Assembly: GCA_002384935.1 (NCBI GenBank)
Contig: DGCD01000008.1
Coordinates: 521 to 64,520, forward strand
Origin: Pusillimonas sp. UBA3987
Lineage (GTDB): Bacteria; Pseudomonadota; Gammaproteobacteria; Burkholderiales; Burkholderiaceae_B
Direction of reading: 5' to 3'
DNA: 64,000 nucleotides
Shown here piece after piece: positions 27,515-36,815 of this stretch. A model generated the notes under the pieces. That model searched no databases. It saw only the letters and a program-made list of their open reading frames with translations, and had not been told where the DNA came from. Position numbers and translations under genes: made by a program. The number at the start of each line of letters is the position of its first letter. Position 1 is the stretch's first letter.

Positions 27515-30045
27515 GCCAGCACGCGCAGTGAGGATAGCGGCGGCGTATTCAACACACCACGCAAAGCCAGCAAACCGGCCAATAACGTTGCGAAAACTCC
27601 CAGGCCGATTCCCAGTGCCCAGGGCCACCACGAGAACACAAAATCAATTGACAATACATAGTGTGCCAACAGAGCGGCAACCGTTACCGCGCCTGCGGCC
27701 GCCAGCAAGCCCGATAGCCCGCCCAACAACAGCAACTCGATCCGCATCGACCGGCGCAACTGCCGGGCGCCGGCCCCTAGCATACGCAACACAGCCACCT
27801 CATGGAGACGTTCCTCTCGTGTTGCGAAAAAAGCCGCGGCCAGAACCAGCACACCAGCCAGTAAGGTGAACACAAACAAAATCTGTACAGCGCGAATCAC
27901 CTGGTCGAGAATACGTTGCACTTGCGCCAACATCACGCCCACATCAAAAACCGTAATGTTCGGGAACGCTTGTACAAGCTCCTGCATCAAGCCTGCCTGG
28001 GATGGAGGCAGGTAGAAAGAGGTCAGATAAGACGCCGGTTTATCCGCCAACACCGATTCAGACATCAGCGCAAAAAAATTCACGTCGAAAGAGTCCCACT
28101 TCACTTCACGCAAACTGCTCACACGCACATCCACCAATTCACCGGCGATATCGAATTGCAATTGGTCACCCACCTGCAAGCCCAACGTTTGCGCCACCTC
28201 GTCTTCCAGGGATACCTCGGCCTGAGCCGGATCGATCCATTGCCCGCTGACCACCCGATTGCTTGCCGGCAATGTGTCGCGATACGAAAGATTGAACTCA
28301 CGCTCTGACAAACGGCGAGCCCGCCCACTATCGAACTGGTCCGGATCGATGGCCGTACCGTTGATTGCCACCAGCCGCCCCCGGATCATGGGCGCCAAAG
28401 CAAGATTAACCAGGCCGCGATCACGCAACATGGATTGCACCTCGTTGGCCTGGTCCGGCTGAATATTGATGAGAAAGGTATTGGGTGCGTCTGGCGGCAC
28501 GGTATCCTGCCAGCCCTGCAATAAATCGGTGCGGGTAATGGTCAGCAACAGCAACACCATTAGCCCCAATGACAAGGCGCTTACCTGGGCAACCGTCAGG
28601 CTGCGCCGACGCGCCAGCCCTGCCAGCGCAAATCGCAATACGGAAGGCGCCCCGGCATAATGCCGCAAACGCTCCAGCAGCCATAGACCGAGCCAGGAAA
28701 GCGCCGCAAAAAGCACGAGCGCGACCAGAAAGCCACCCACAACCGTCAGTGTCAGGCGTGCATCACCCGACACCCAGTACGTTAACCCCACAAAAGCAAC
28801 CAGGCCCGATATATAGGCAACACCACGATACGCACTAAAGCGAGGGACTTGATCACGCAGCACCCGCGCCGGAGAAACCCGTCCAAGCTCGAACAATGGT
28901 GCCAGTGCAAATCCAAGAAGCAGAATCAGACCTGCAATTGCGCCTTGAAATGCCGGCCCCCACGAAGCGGCGGGCAAGACGGTGTTGAATACCGAGGCGA
29001 TGGTCATCACCAGCAACAGATGAACACCGTAACCCACGCCCACGCCAACCAGCGACGCAAATACGGCAAGCAGGACAAACTCGCTGAACAGCAGCCCGCG
29101 CAACTGATTGGCACCGGCCCCCAGGCAACGCATGACAGCAAAACCATTTTGATGACGAAGTTTGAAACGCCGTGTCGCCAGCGCCACGGCCACGGCGGCA
29201 ATCATGACGGCAAGCAATGCCACCAGCAGCAAGAACTGCTGCGCCCGTTGCAGCGAACTGCGGATTTCGGGGCGGGCCTCGTCAATGCTTTTCAACCGCT
29301 GCCCACGCTCCAGCCTTGGTTTAAGCCATGCTTGATATGCATCGACACCCGAAGACGGTCCCGCCGCCAACAAACCATAGCGGGCCCTACTTCCCAAACC
29401 CAACAAACCACTGGCCTCAAGGTCGAGCGTACTCATCATGACTCGGGGCGCAACATTCACAAACTGCACGCCACGATCAGGCTCATAGGTAATCACGCCT
29501 GCAATCGTCAATTGCAGCTCACCCAGACCGATCTCGTCCCCAATAGCCACATTCAATAGACTTAAAATTTGAGGATCAACCCATGCCTGCCCCGGTGCCG
29601 GTGCCGCTGATACGGTTTCTGACGAGCCATTTGCACTTGAGCGCAGCGTCAGCCCCGGTACAAGAGGGTATTCAGGCGACACCGCTTTGATCGAAGCCAG
29701 CTTCAAGCCCGCCTGAGTACTGACCATCGACGGAAACGTCACTGTTTCGGCAACACGAAGCCCGTCATCGCCGGCCTGCGATTTTATTTCCGCGGAAATA
29801 GGTGTGTCTGCCTCGAGCGCCACATCGGCACCGAGCATTTGAGTGGTATTGCGCCCCAAAGCCTGGCTGACGCGATCGGTCAGGAAACCGACACTACTGA
29901 TGGCCGCCACGGCAACAATGAGCGCCATGACGATCATGCGTAATTCTCCAGAGCGCCAATCCCGAATCAAGGATCGGTAACCCTGCCCAAAACCGGATAA
30001 CCAACCGGCGCGACGCAATCCCGCCATACCTTTAACCTTTCTCAT
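27511..30045 (-). CDS. FtsX-type ABC transporter permease (YbbP-like)
   Basis: Large permease of 844 residues with the YbbP/LolE-related architecture. An N-terminal helix (MIVMALIVAVAAISSVGFL) precedes a periplasmic MacB-like domain. A cluster of helices carries the first FtsX domain, with LLVALLAVMIAAVAVALATRRF followed by VMRCLGAGANQLRGLLFSE. A second periplasmic part and a second FtsX domain follow, with AVLRMLGAGARQLRRSMRIELL near the C-terminus. YbbP normally works with the ATPase YbbA and lies near tesA. Neither is in this window, so the partner must be elsewhere. It overlaps radA upstream and kdkA downstream, both ATGA. The substrate is unknown; lipid or lipoprotein extraction is the family theme. 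Confidence 0.85.
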   Translation of the reverse strand: MRKVKGMAGLRRAGWLSGFGQGYRSLIRDWRSGELRMIVMALIVAVAAISSVGFLTDRVSQALGRNTTQMLGADVALEADTPISAEIKSQAGDDGLRVAETVTFPSMVSTQAGLKLASIKAVSPEYPLVPGLTLRSSANGSSETVSAAPAPGQAWVDPQILSLLNVAIGDEIGLGELQLTIAGVITYEPDRGVQFVNVAPRVMMSTLDLEASGLLGLGSRARYGLLAAGPSSGVDAYQAWLKPRLERGQRLKSIDEARPEIRSSLQRAQQFLLLVALLAVMIAAVAVALATRRFKLRHQNGFAVMRCLGAGANQLRGLLFSEFVLLAVFASLVGVGVGYGVHLLLVMTIASVFNTVLPAASWGPAFQGAIAGLILLLGFALAPLFELGRVSPARVLRDQVPRFSAYRGVAYISGLVAFVGLTYWVSGDARLTLTVVGGFLVALVLFAALSWLGLWLLERLRHYAGAPSVLRFALAGLARRRSLTVAQVSALSLGLMVLLLLTITRTDLLQGWQDTVPPDAPNTFLINIQPDQANEVQSMLRDRGLVNLALAPMIRGRLVAINGTAIDPDQFDSGRARRLSEREFNLSYRDTLPASNRVVSGQWIDPAQAEVSLEDEVAQTLGLQVGDQLQFDIAGELVDVRVSSLREVKWDSFDVNFFALMSESVLADKPASYLTSFYLPPSQAGLMQELVQAFPNITVFDVGVMLAQVQRILDQVIRAVQILFVFTLLAGVLVLAAAFFATREERLHEVAVLRMLGAGARQLRRSMRIELLLLGGLSGLLAAAGAVTVAALLAHYVLSIDFVFSWWPWALGIGLGVFATLLAGLLALRGVLNTPPLSSLRVLA

Positions 30046-31400
30046 CCTTCCCGCAATCGGGAAATTGCTTCATCGATGCGATCAACCGCCCAAATCTCCA
30101 AACCTTCTATAGGCTGGCGCGGTGCGTTTGCACGTGGAATCAGCGCCTTGCCAAAGCCCAGCTTGGCAGCCTCGCGCAGGCGTTCCTGCCCTCGTGGCGC
30201 CGGGCGAATTTCCCCCGCCAGCCCCACCTCGCCAAACACGACCAATCCGTCAGGCAGCGGCTGATTGCGCAAAGAAGACAAAACAGCCAGCAGTACCGGC
30301 AAGTCGGCGGCAGGCTCCGTGATTTTGACCCCACCCACCGCATTAACAAAGACATCCTGATCGTGCGTGGCCACGCCGGCGTGCCGGTGCAGAACCGCCA
30401 ACAGCATGGCCAGCCGGGTACTTTCCAACCCCACGCTTAAACGTCGGGGACTGGCAATATGCGTCGTGTCGACCAACGCCTGGATTTCAACCAATAGGGG
30501 CCGGGATCCTTCCTGGGTAGCCATGATACAGGCGCCGGCAACCGCCTCGTTGTGGCTCGACAAAAACAATGCCGAGGGATTACTGACGCCTTTGAGCCCC
30601 TTGTCGGTCATGGCGAACACGCCCAGTTCATTCACCGCGCCGAAGCGGTTCTTGAACGCTCGCACCAGACGGAAAGCCGAGTGCGTGTCCCCCTCGAAGT
30701 AGAGCACGGAATCGACAATATGTTCCAGCACCCGCGGGCCGGCCAATGCACCTTCCTTGGTAACATGACCAATGAGCACCAGTGTTGTACCGGTTTGTTT
30801 GGCCAAACGCGTCAATTGCGCCGCACATTCACGTACTTGCGACACCGACCCTGGCGCGGCCGACAGCTCTGCGCAATACAATGTCTGGATTGAGTCGATC
30901 ACCGCCACTTTCGGACGGGCCTGGGTTAAAATCGTCATGATGGCGTCCAGACGAATCTCGGCCAGCAAATTGACCTTTCCCGTCTCGAGCTCAAGGCGAC
31001 GTGCGCGCAAAGCCACCTGTTCAGCCGATTCCTCACCCGTAACATACAAAACCGGGACACTCCGGGACAACGAAGCCAGCGTTTGCAGCAACAAAGTTGA
31101 CTTGCCAATGCCCGGATCGCCGCCGATCAGCACGACTGCGCCAGGTACCAGACCCCCGCCCAATACGCGGTCGAACTCATTGATACCGGTGGGCTGGCGC
31201 GGCAACTCACGCGCCTCGATCTCCGACAAGGCCTGAACCGGACTGGCGCCGGCCAAGGGCGCGAAACGATGTGCGTCGGCCGCCGTTTGAACCACCTCAT
31301 CGAGCGTATTCCAGGCGTTGCAATGAGGGCACTTGCCTTCCCACTTCAGCGACGTACCGCCGCACGAAGAACAAACATAGGTGCGTTTTGTTTTTGCCAT
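30042..31400 (-). CDS. radA: DNA repair protein RadA
   Basis: RecA-related helicase that promotes branch migration in recombination. The order of parts is complete over 452 residues. A four-Cys zinc finger CSSCGGTSLKWEGKCPHC comes first, Walker A GGDPGIGKST lies near residue 95, the RadA-specific KNRFG motif near 255, and a Lon-type C-terminal domain (VGGVKITEPAADL to the end) follows. It lies between the SDR-like gene (11 bases) and the permease gene (ATGA overlap), in a unit probably begun by alr. Confidence 0.97.
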   Translation of the reverse strand: MAKTKRTYVCSSCGGTSLKWEGKCPHCNAWNTLDEVVQTAADAHRFAPLAGASPVQALSEIEARELPRQPTGINEFDRVLGGGLVPGAVVLIGGDPGIGKSTLLLQTLASLSRSVPVLYVTGEESAEQVALRARRLELETGKVNLLAEIRLDAIMTILTQARPKVAVIDSIQTLYCAELSAAPGSVSQVRECAAQLTRLAKQTGTTLVLIGHVTKEGALAGPRVLEHIVDSVLYFEGDTHSAFRLVRAFKNRFGAVNELGVFAMTDKGLKGVSNPSALFLSSHNEAVAGACIMATQEGSRPLLVEIQALVDTTHIASPRRLSVGLESTRLAMLLAVLHRHAGVATHDQDVFVNAVGGVKITEPAADLPVLLAVLSSLRNQPLPDGLVVFGEVGLAGEIRPAPRGQERLREAAKLGFGKALIPRANAPRQPIEGLEIWAVDRIDEAISRLREG

Positions 31401-31411
31401 GCGTGCCCCGC

Positions 31412-32128
31412 TTAACGTCCGGCCACGCTGCTGCCCCCGTCTACGCCCAGAATCTGGCCGGTAATGAAGCCGGCTTCATCTGACAGCAGAAACTGCACAG
31501 CCGCAGCAACATCGGACGGCTGCCCCAGGCGACGCAGCGGCACCGAACTGAGCGCGCGCACTTCAGCCTCGCTGCCAACGGGATGATGCTCCCGGAAGGT
31601 ATGGGTTTCCACTGCACCGGGTGAGACTGCGTTTGAAGTAATCCCGTATTCAGCAAGCTCCAGCGCCCACGTTTTCGTGCAGGCGATAAGCGCATTCTTG
31701 GCTGCAGCGAAACTTGTCTGGTTGGCCGCTCCATGAGCAGCCGTGCCGCAAATATTGATGATGCGCCCCTCTCGACGCGCCTTCATGGAACCGACGAAAG
31801 CCTGGGTCACCTGCACCGCCACCCTTACAACCAGGTCGTAAACGCTATACAGGGATTCGAGCTCGACCTCTCCTAAAGGCTCCGACCGAATACCCCCCAC
31901 ATTGTTCACCACGCCGTCAATGGGGTATTTCTCGCGAATCATGCGCAGAATTTCTTCGGTTTCGCCCGCATTCGATAAATCGCAAGCGTATAAATAACCG
32001 GGGAAGTCGATGTCATTCACATGACGGGCCAGGCCCACTACATGGCAGCCCTGATCAGCCAGGCGCTGGCTGATAGCCCATCCAATCCCTCGTGTCGCGC
32101 CGGTAACAAGTACACATTTATCTTTCAC
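31412..32128 (-). CDS. Short-chain dehydrogenase/reductase-like protein with degenerate catalytic residues
   Basis: FabG-like Rossmann-fold protein of 238 residues. The cofactor site is intact: TGATRGIG near residue 9 and NNVGG near 74. The active site is not: the position of the catalytic Tyr reads TSFAAAK (Phe, codon TTC), the Ser position 13 residues before it reads Cys in NICGTAAHG, and the helix Asn appears to be Val in DLVVRVAVQ. Only the Lys of YxxxK remains. The C-terminus LGQPSDVAAAVQFLLSDEAGFITGQ is normal for the family. It may be a non-catalytic cofactor-binding protein or use altered chemistry. It sits between alr and radA with short gaps and looks like an intact, translated gene. 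Confidence 0.8.
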   Translation of the reverse strand: MKDKCVLVTGATRGIGWAISQRLADQGCHVVGLARHVNDIDFPGYLYACDLSNAGETEEILRMIREKYPIDGVVNNVGGIRSEPLGEVELESLYSVYDLVVRVAVQVTQAFVGSMKARREGRIINICGTAAHGAANQTSFAAAKNALIACTKTWALELAEYGITSNAVSPGAVETHTFREHHPVGSEAEVRALSSVPLRRLGQPSDVAAAVQFLLSDEAGFITGQILGVDGGSSVAGR

Positions 32129-32146
32129 TGGCCGTCCTTTTCCAAA

Positions 32147-33280
32147 TTACTTTTCGACAACGATTCTGGCAACGCGTGGTGCCACTGCGCATAATAGCTC
32201 GTAACCAATGGTACCGGCGGCTTGAGCCACTTCATCAACCGACGGGCCGTTTCCCCCCCACAAAATGACCTGGCTTCCAACGACCGGATCCGGCACCTCA
32301 GTTAAATCAACCGCCAGCATATCCATCGAGACTCGGCCAAGCAAACGGGTTCTCACACCCGAAACACTCACCGGCGTGCCGGTTGGCGCATGACGAGGAT
32401 AACCGTCAGCATAACCGCAAGCTACGATACCGACCATCATCGGTTTGGCCGCCTTGAAAATGTGCCCATAACCAACCCCTTCTCCTGTTTCGAGGCGACG
32501 GACACTGATCAGTTCCGAGCTCAGCGTCATGGCCGGCTTCAACCCCACCGCATCGGCACGTTGCTTAATGAAGGGCGTTGAGCCATACAGACAGATGCCG
32601 GGCCTTACCCATTGGGTATTTTCATCCGACAAAGCCTGCCAAACCGCCGGGGTAAGCGTTGCAGCCGAATTGCAGACGCTGTCCGGCCCCGGCAGGTTCT
32701 GCGTAATGCGCTGATAGACCGCAAGCTGCTCTTGCGTGTACGCACTAACCTCATCGGCCCGCGCAAAATGCGTCATTTTCCCAACTTGAGCAAGGCGGCC
32801 CTGCTGGTGCAACTGCTGTGCCTGCTGCCACGCTGCCGGAAATTCGGCCGGCTCGAAACCCAGGCGATTCATCCCTGTATCGAGCTTGATAAAAGCATTC
32901 AAGGGGCTTGGCGGCCGGGCGTGCTCCAACATAAGCAACTGTTCACGACAATGAAGCGTGGCCTCCAACTTATACCGCGCATATAACGGGATATCGCGCG
33001 GGTGGAAAAAACCCTCGAGCATGAGAATCGGCCCCTGCCAACCCTGTTCGCGGCATTGAATGGCCTCGTCAAGATCGAGCATCGCCAGGCCATCGGCCTG
33101 ACTGAAAGCGTGAACCGCATTAGCAACGCCGTGACCATACGCATTGGCTTTGATCACCGCCCACACAAAAGGCCGTTTGCGGTTATTCTGACTACTGATA
33201 CTATTGAGCTGGTGTGCAACCACACCTAAATTGTGACGTAATGACGGCAAGGATATCGTCGCCGTAATCGGACGTGGCAT
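32147..33280 (-). CDS. alr: Alanine racemase
   Basis: PLP enzyme interconverting L- and D-alanine for peptidoglycan. The N-terminal beta/alpha barrel has the PLP lysine in VIKANAYGHG near residue 43. The PLP-phosphate region has RPGICLYGSTPF near 225, and the C-terminal domain has GRVSMDML near 307, close to the usual catalytic tyrosine region GVGYGH. The length is 377. It is the probable first gene of the alr, SDR, radA, permease, kdkA unit and is divergent from hpnC across 78 bases. The alr-radA neighbourhood is common in betaproteobacteria. Confidence 0.95.
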   Translation of the reverse strand: MPRPITATISLPSLRHNLGVVAHQLNSISSQNNRKRPFVWAVIKANAYGHGVANAVHAFSQADGLAMLDLDEAIQCREQGWQGPILMLEGFFHPRDIPLYARYKLEATLHCREQLLMLEHARPPSPLNAFIKLDTGMNRLGFEPAEFPAAWQQAQQLHQQGRLAQVGKMTHFARADEVSAYTQEQLAVYQRITQNLPGPDSVCNSAATLTPAVWQALSDENTQWVRPGICLYGSTPFIKQRADAVGLKPAMTLSSELISVRRLETGEGVGYGHIFKAAKPMMVGIVACGYADGYPRHAPTGTPVSVSGVRTRLLGRVSMDMLAVDLTEVPDPVVGSQVILWGGNGPSVDEVAQAAGTIGYELLCAVAPRVARIVVEK

Positions 33281-33358
33281 AACTTCCCCCTAATACCGAA
33301 AGTCTAATCCAACTCCGGTCAGTTCGCTCGGCCACTTGTAAAATTTGTCAACGACATT

Positions 33359-34198
33359 ATGCCTGTCGATCACTACGAAAACTTTCCCGTTGCCTCTTTG
33401 TTGGTGCCCCGCCGCCTGCGGCCCGCAGTAACAGATATATACCGGTTTGCACGCAGCGCCGACGATATCGCCGATGAAGGCCAGGCAAGCGCCCAAACAC
33501 GATTGAAGCAATTGGATGATTACCGCCGGCAGTTGAAGCGTATTGAAGAAGGTGGACCCGACATCGACGCCTCGGACCCGCTTGCGGGAATTTTTCTACC
33601 CCTGCAAAAAACCATTCACACCCATCAACTGCGTATTGAACCCTTTTTTGATTTGCTCTCGGCATTTTCACAAGATGTTCAAAAAACTCGATATGCCACT
33701 GAACACGAATTGCTGGATTATTGTTCCCGCTCGGCCAACCCGGTGGGACGGCTGATGTTGCAGCTGTACGGCGCCGACACACCGTCGAACCAATCACTTT
33801 CCGACGCCATATGCACGGGGTTGCAGCTCACCAATTTCTGGCAGGATGTTGCCATCGACTGGCGTAAAAACCGGATTTACTTGCCACAAGCCGCCATGCA
33901 GGAATATGGTGTTACGCAAAGCCATATCGAGCAGGCAGTTTGCGACCAGGCCTGGCAAAGGCTAATGCAAACCCTGACCCGGCAAGCCGCAACCCTGCTC
34001 GAAAACGGCTTTCCATTGGTCCACCGTGTGGGTGGCCGCCTGGGTCTGGAACTTAAATTCATTATTCTTGGCGGGCTGCGCATTCTTGAGCGCCTGGAGC
34101 AATTAAACTACAACGTATTTAGCCAGCGCCCCACCCTGAACAAAGGAGACTGGGTTCTTTTATTTGGCCGCGCCATGAGCCGCCGGGCCCCCTCTTGA
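33359..34198 (+). CDS. hpnC: Squalene synthase HpnC (hydroxysqualene synthase)
   Basis: Trans-isoprenyl diphosphate synthase family protein of 279 residues. In the HpnCDE route HpnC converts presqualene diphosphate to hydroxysqualene. The first Asp-rich motif is RSADDIADE near residue 35, and the second is NFWQDVAIDWRKNRIYLP near 160. The start MPVDHYENFPVASLLVPRRLR is typical of HpnC rather than HpnD. It is 15 bases before hpnD on the same strand, and the three hpn genes form an operon. Confidence 0.9.
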   Translation: MPVDHYENFPVASLLVPRRLRPAVTDIYRFARSADDIADEGQASAQTRLKQLDDYRRQLKRIEEGGPDIDASDPLAGIFLPLQKTIHTHQLRIEPFFDLLSAFSQDVQKTRYATEHELLDYCSRSANPVGRLMLQLYGADTPSNQSLSDAICTGLQLTNFWQDVAIDWRKNRIYLPQAAMQEYGVTQSHIEQAVCDQAWQRLMQTLTRQAATLLENGFPLVHRVGGRLGLELKFIILGGLRILERLEQLNYNVFSQRPTLNKGDWVLLFGRAMSRRAPS

Positions 34199-34213
34199 TA
34201 CCATTATTTCTCC

Positions 34214-35077
34214 ATGAGTCCTGACGAATACTGCCAGAACAAAGCAGCCCAGAGCGGCTCCAGCTTTTACTATTCATTTCTCTTCCTGCCAAATGAGAAA
34301 AGGCGAGCCATTACGGCACTTTATGCATTCTGCCGGGAAGTCGATGACGTAGTTGACGACTGTACCGATGAGGGTGTCGCCCGCCAAAAACTCGCATGGT
34401 GGCATCAACAGGTTTCCGCCCTGTTCCAGGATCGGGCTGAACACCCGGTGATGCAGGCACTCCTGCCGCACCGCGACCGCTGCCAACTGACGGCTGAGCG
34501 CATGCACGCGGTCATTGAAGGCATGGAAATGGATCTCGACCAGAGCCGGTACCTTGACTGGCCTGGTCTCAGAAAATACTGCTGGCATGCAGCCAGCGTG
34601 GTTGGCCAGCTTTCTGTTGGTGTTTTCGGCTACAACAATCAGGCCACACTTGAATACGCCGAGAAGCTCGGCATTGCCTTCCAATTGACAAATATTATCC
34701 GCGATGTAGGCGACGACGCTCGTCGCGGCCGCATTTATCTGCCGGTCAATGAGCTTCAAGAGCACGATGTAAAGGCCGCCGAGATTCTGAACGGAGAATA
34801 TTCGGATCGCTTTAACGCGCTCATGCGTTATCAAACAGCGCGCGCCAAAACTTATTATCAGGAAGCCCTGGCAGCCCTGCCTCAGGAGGATCGTCGCAAT
34901 CAGCGCCCCGGCCTGGCGATGGCGGCGATTTATCATGCCTTACTGCTTGAAATTGAGCGTGACCATTGGCAGGTATTGCATCAGCGTATCTCTCTGACAC
35001 CCATCCGCAAGCTGTGGCTGGCGTGGAAAACCTGGGTCACGGGCGGTCGTTTGCTGGCGCACCAGTTAAAAAAATGA
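34214..35077 (+). CDS. hpnD: Presqualene diphosphate synthase HpnD
   Basis: Condenses two farnesyl diphosphates to presqualene diphosphate. The protein is 287 residues. It starts MSPDEYCQNKAAQSGSSFYYSF, has the first Asp motif REVDDVVDD near residue 44 and the second NIIRDVGDDARRGRIYLP near 158. Both substrate-binding motifs are intact. The stop overlaps the hpnE start in ATGA (35074-35077). The farnesyl diphosphate would come from dxs and ispA, also in this window. Confidence 0.92.
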   Translation: MSPDEYCQNKAAQSGSSFYYSFLFLPNEKRRAITALYAFCREVDDVVDDCTDEGVARQKLAWWHQQVSALFQDRAEHPVMQALLPHRDRCQLTAERMHAVIEGMEMDLDQSRYLDWPGLRKYCWHAASVVGQLSVGVFGYNNQATLEYAEKLGIAFQLTNIIRDVGDDARRGRIYLPVNELQEHDVKAAEILNGEYSDRFNALMRYQTARAKTYYQEALAALPQEDRRNQRPGLAMAAIYHALLLEIERDHWQVLHQRISLTPIRKLWLAWKTWVTGGRLLAHQLKK

Positions 35078-36414
35078 ATGTTGCGGTTATTGGTGCCGGC
35101 TGGGCCGGCTTAAGCGCGGCTCATACGCTGAGGCAGGCCGGCTGCCCAGTAACTGTCTATGAGTCCGGACACGTGCCAGGTGGGCGCGCCCGCACTGTCC
35201 TAAGCCGGAACCTGTCGAGCCCAATCGACAACGGACAACATATTCTTCTGGGCGCATACACCGAGACTCTGGCACTGATGCAATCGTGTGGCATTGACGC
35301 GGCCACCCACCTGCATCGCGAACCTTTATATCTCGGCACGCCAGACAACACATTCCGTTTCCATCTGCCGCGTTTCCCCGCAGGGCGCGCAGGCATGATG
35401 CTGGGGCTGATCAACACGCGAGGCTTATCGTGGCAAGGCAAGTACCACCTTGCCTGCGCGCTGTATCAGCTGGAACGCGAACAATGGCGCATTGGACCCG
35501 ACACCGCAACACTAAGCCAGTGGTTACGCAAGCAAAGACAAACTGACCTTGCGTGTAAATACTTTTGGCACCCGCTTTGTCTGGCGGCGCTCAATACACA
35601 CCCGGACGAAGCAGATGCCCAGCTAATGGCGAATGTGCTTAAAGACAGCCTGGGCAACTCGAGTGCAGGCGCCACCGATCTGCTTATTGCCAATGATCTT
35701 TTGACGTCGTTATGGCCAAGCCGGGCATGTCGTTCCATTAACCTTCAACTCAGTACCCCGATACGCCGGATCACACGCAATGAAAACGGTTTCTGCCTGA
35801 ACGAATGTTATAAGCATTCGGCGGTTATTCTAGCAACCCCGCCAGACGGTGCCCGAAAACTGCTGGCCGATTTACCCGAGTACTCCGGTAGCAATGCGCT
35901 GTGCGCGCAGCTCGCACAATTCGAATACCGGCGTATTGCCACACTGTGGCTTGAACTGGCGCGTCCCTGGCATTTTCTTCCTGCCCGGCCCATGTTGATG
36001 CTGAAAGACGAACCCGAACATCAGGCATACGGGCAATGGCTGTTCAATCACGCCCATATCAAAGAAAGCCGCAATCCAAATATGCTGGCCATTGTTACGA
36101 GCGACGCAGGCGCATTTGACCCCCTGCCCCGCGACAAAGCAGTTGATTATTTGTTGAACCAGCTAATGGCTGAAACACAGCACGCCGGTGCCATGCCGGC
36201 ATTGCGCGGCCACGCATTCGTGATGGAAAAGCGCGCAACCTTTGCCGCCAAACCGAATCTTTCAAGACCGGCAGCAAAAACACCATGGCATGGTTTATGG
36301 CTGGCCGGCGACTGGACCGACACAGGATACCCCGCTGTCCTTGAGGGTGCAGTCCGAAGTGGTTTGACGGCCGCCAGACAATTGCTGGCCAGCCACTCAT
36401 GCGGCATAGTCTAG
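35074..36414 (+). CDS. hpnE: Hydroxysqualene dehydroxylase HpnE
   Basis: FAD-dependent amine-oxidase-fold enzyme that reduces hydroxysqualene to squalene, the last step of the three-enzyme route. The dinucleotide motif is VIGAGWAGLSAAHTL at the N-terminus, with VYESGHVPGGRARTV next. The C-terminal FAD motif is LWLAGDWTDTGYPAVLEGAVRSG near residue 415. An upstream frame starts at 34966 but runs through hpnD; ATG at 35074 gives the correct 446 residues. Its last 4 bases overlap the end of the convergent crcB. No squalene-hopene cyclase gene is in the window. Confidence 0.92.
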   Translation: MNVAVIGAGWAGLSAAHTLRQAGCPVTVYESGHVPGGRARTVLSRNLSSPIDNGQHILLGAYTETLALMQSCGIDAATHLHREPLYLGTPDNTFRFHLPRFPAGRAGMMLGLINTRGLSWQGKYHLACALYQLEREQWRIGPDTATLSQWLRKQRQTDLACKYFWHPLCLAALNTHPDEADAQLMANVLKDSLGNSSAGATDLLIANDLLTSLWPSRACRSINLQLSTPIRRITRNENGFCLNECYKHSAVILATPPDGARKLLADLPEYSGSNALCAQLAQFEYRRIATLWLELARPWHFLPARPMLMLKDEPEHQAYGQWLFNHAHIKESRNPNMLAIVTSDAGAFDPLPRDKAVDYLLNQLMAETQHAGAMPALRGHAFVMEKRATFAAKPNLSRPAAKTPWHGLWLAGDWTDTGYPAVLEGAVRSGLTAARQLLASHSCGIV

Positions 36415-36803
36415 AAAAAACGCTGTGCCGACCACAACCCCAGGAAAGTCAGCGTCAAGGAACCCGCCACGCTTACCAGCGCATAACCCAGGGCGTGAAA
36501 ATAGTCTCCGCGGGAAATAAGCCCGACTGTTTCCGCTGAAAACGTTGAGAACGTTGTTAAACCGCCCAGCAGCCCGGTAATCAGGAAAAGACGCAGCCAT
36601 TCAGGCGATTCGGTAAAGTGCATCAACACCCCAAGCAGCAGCCCAATCAGATAGGCACCGACGAAATTCGCCGCCAATGTGCCCCAGGGAATCAATCCAC
36701 CGGCATGGTTCAGCCAAAGGCCCAGCAGCCAACGCGCCACGGCACCCATTGCCGCGCCCAAACCGATCGCGACGATATTGGAGAATGTCAGCAACGTAGC
36801 CAT
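36411..36803 (-). CDS. crcB: Fluoride exporter CrcB/Fluc
   Basis: Small dual-topology membrane protein of 130 residues with four predicted helices. It forms a dimeric fluoride channel in the inner membrane. The family signature GGLTTFSTFS lies near residue 76, and GAAMGAVARW and GTLAANFVGAYLIG occur in helices 1 and 2. Only 12 bases separate it from thrC, so there is no room for the fluoride riboswitch that often precedes crcB; it is probably expressed with thrC. The 3' end overlaps hpnE by 4 bases. Confidence 0.93.
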   Translation of the reverse strand: MATLLTFSNIVAIGLGAAMGAVARWLLGLWLNHAGGLIPWGTLAANFVGAYLIGLLLGVLMHFTESPEWLRLFLITGLLGGLTTFSTFSAETVGLISRGDYFHALGYALVSVAGSLTLTFLGLWSAQRFF

Positions 36804-36815
36804 TGAGCGAACCTG

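Noticed and set aside
36804..36815. Fluoride riboswitch before crcB
   Set aside because: The gap to thrC is only 12 bases and no pseudoknot-type fold is possible there.
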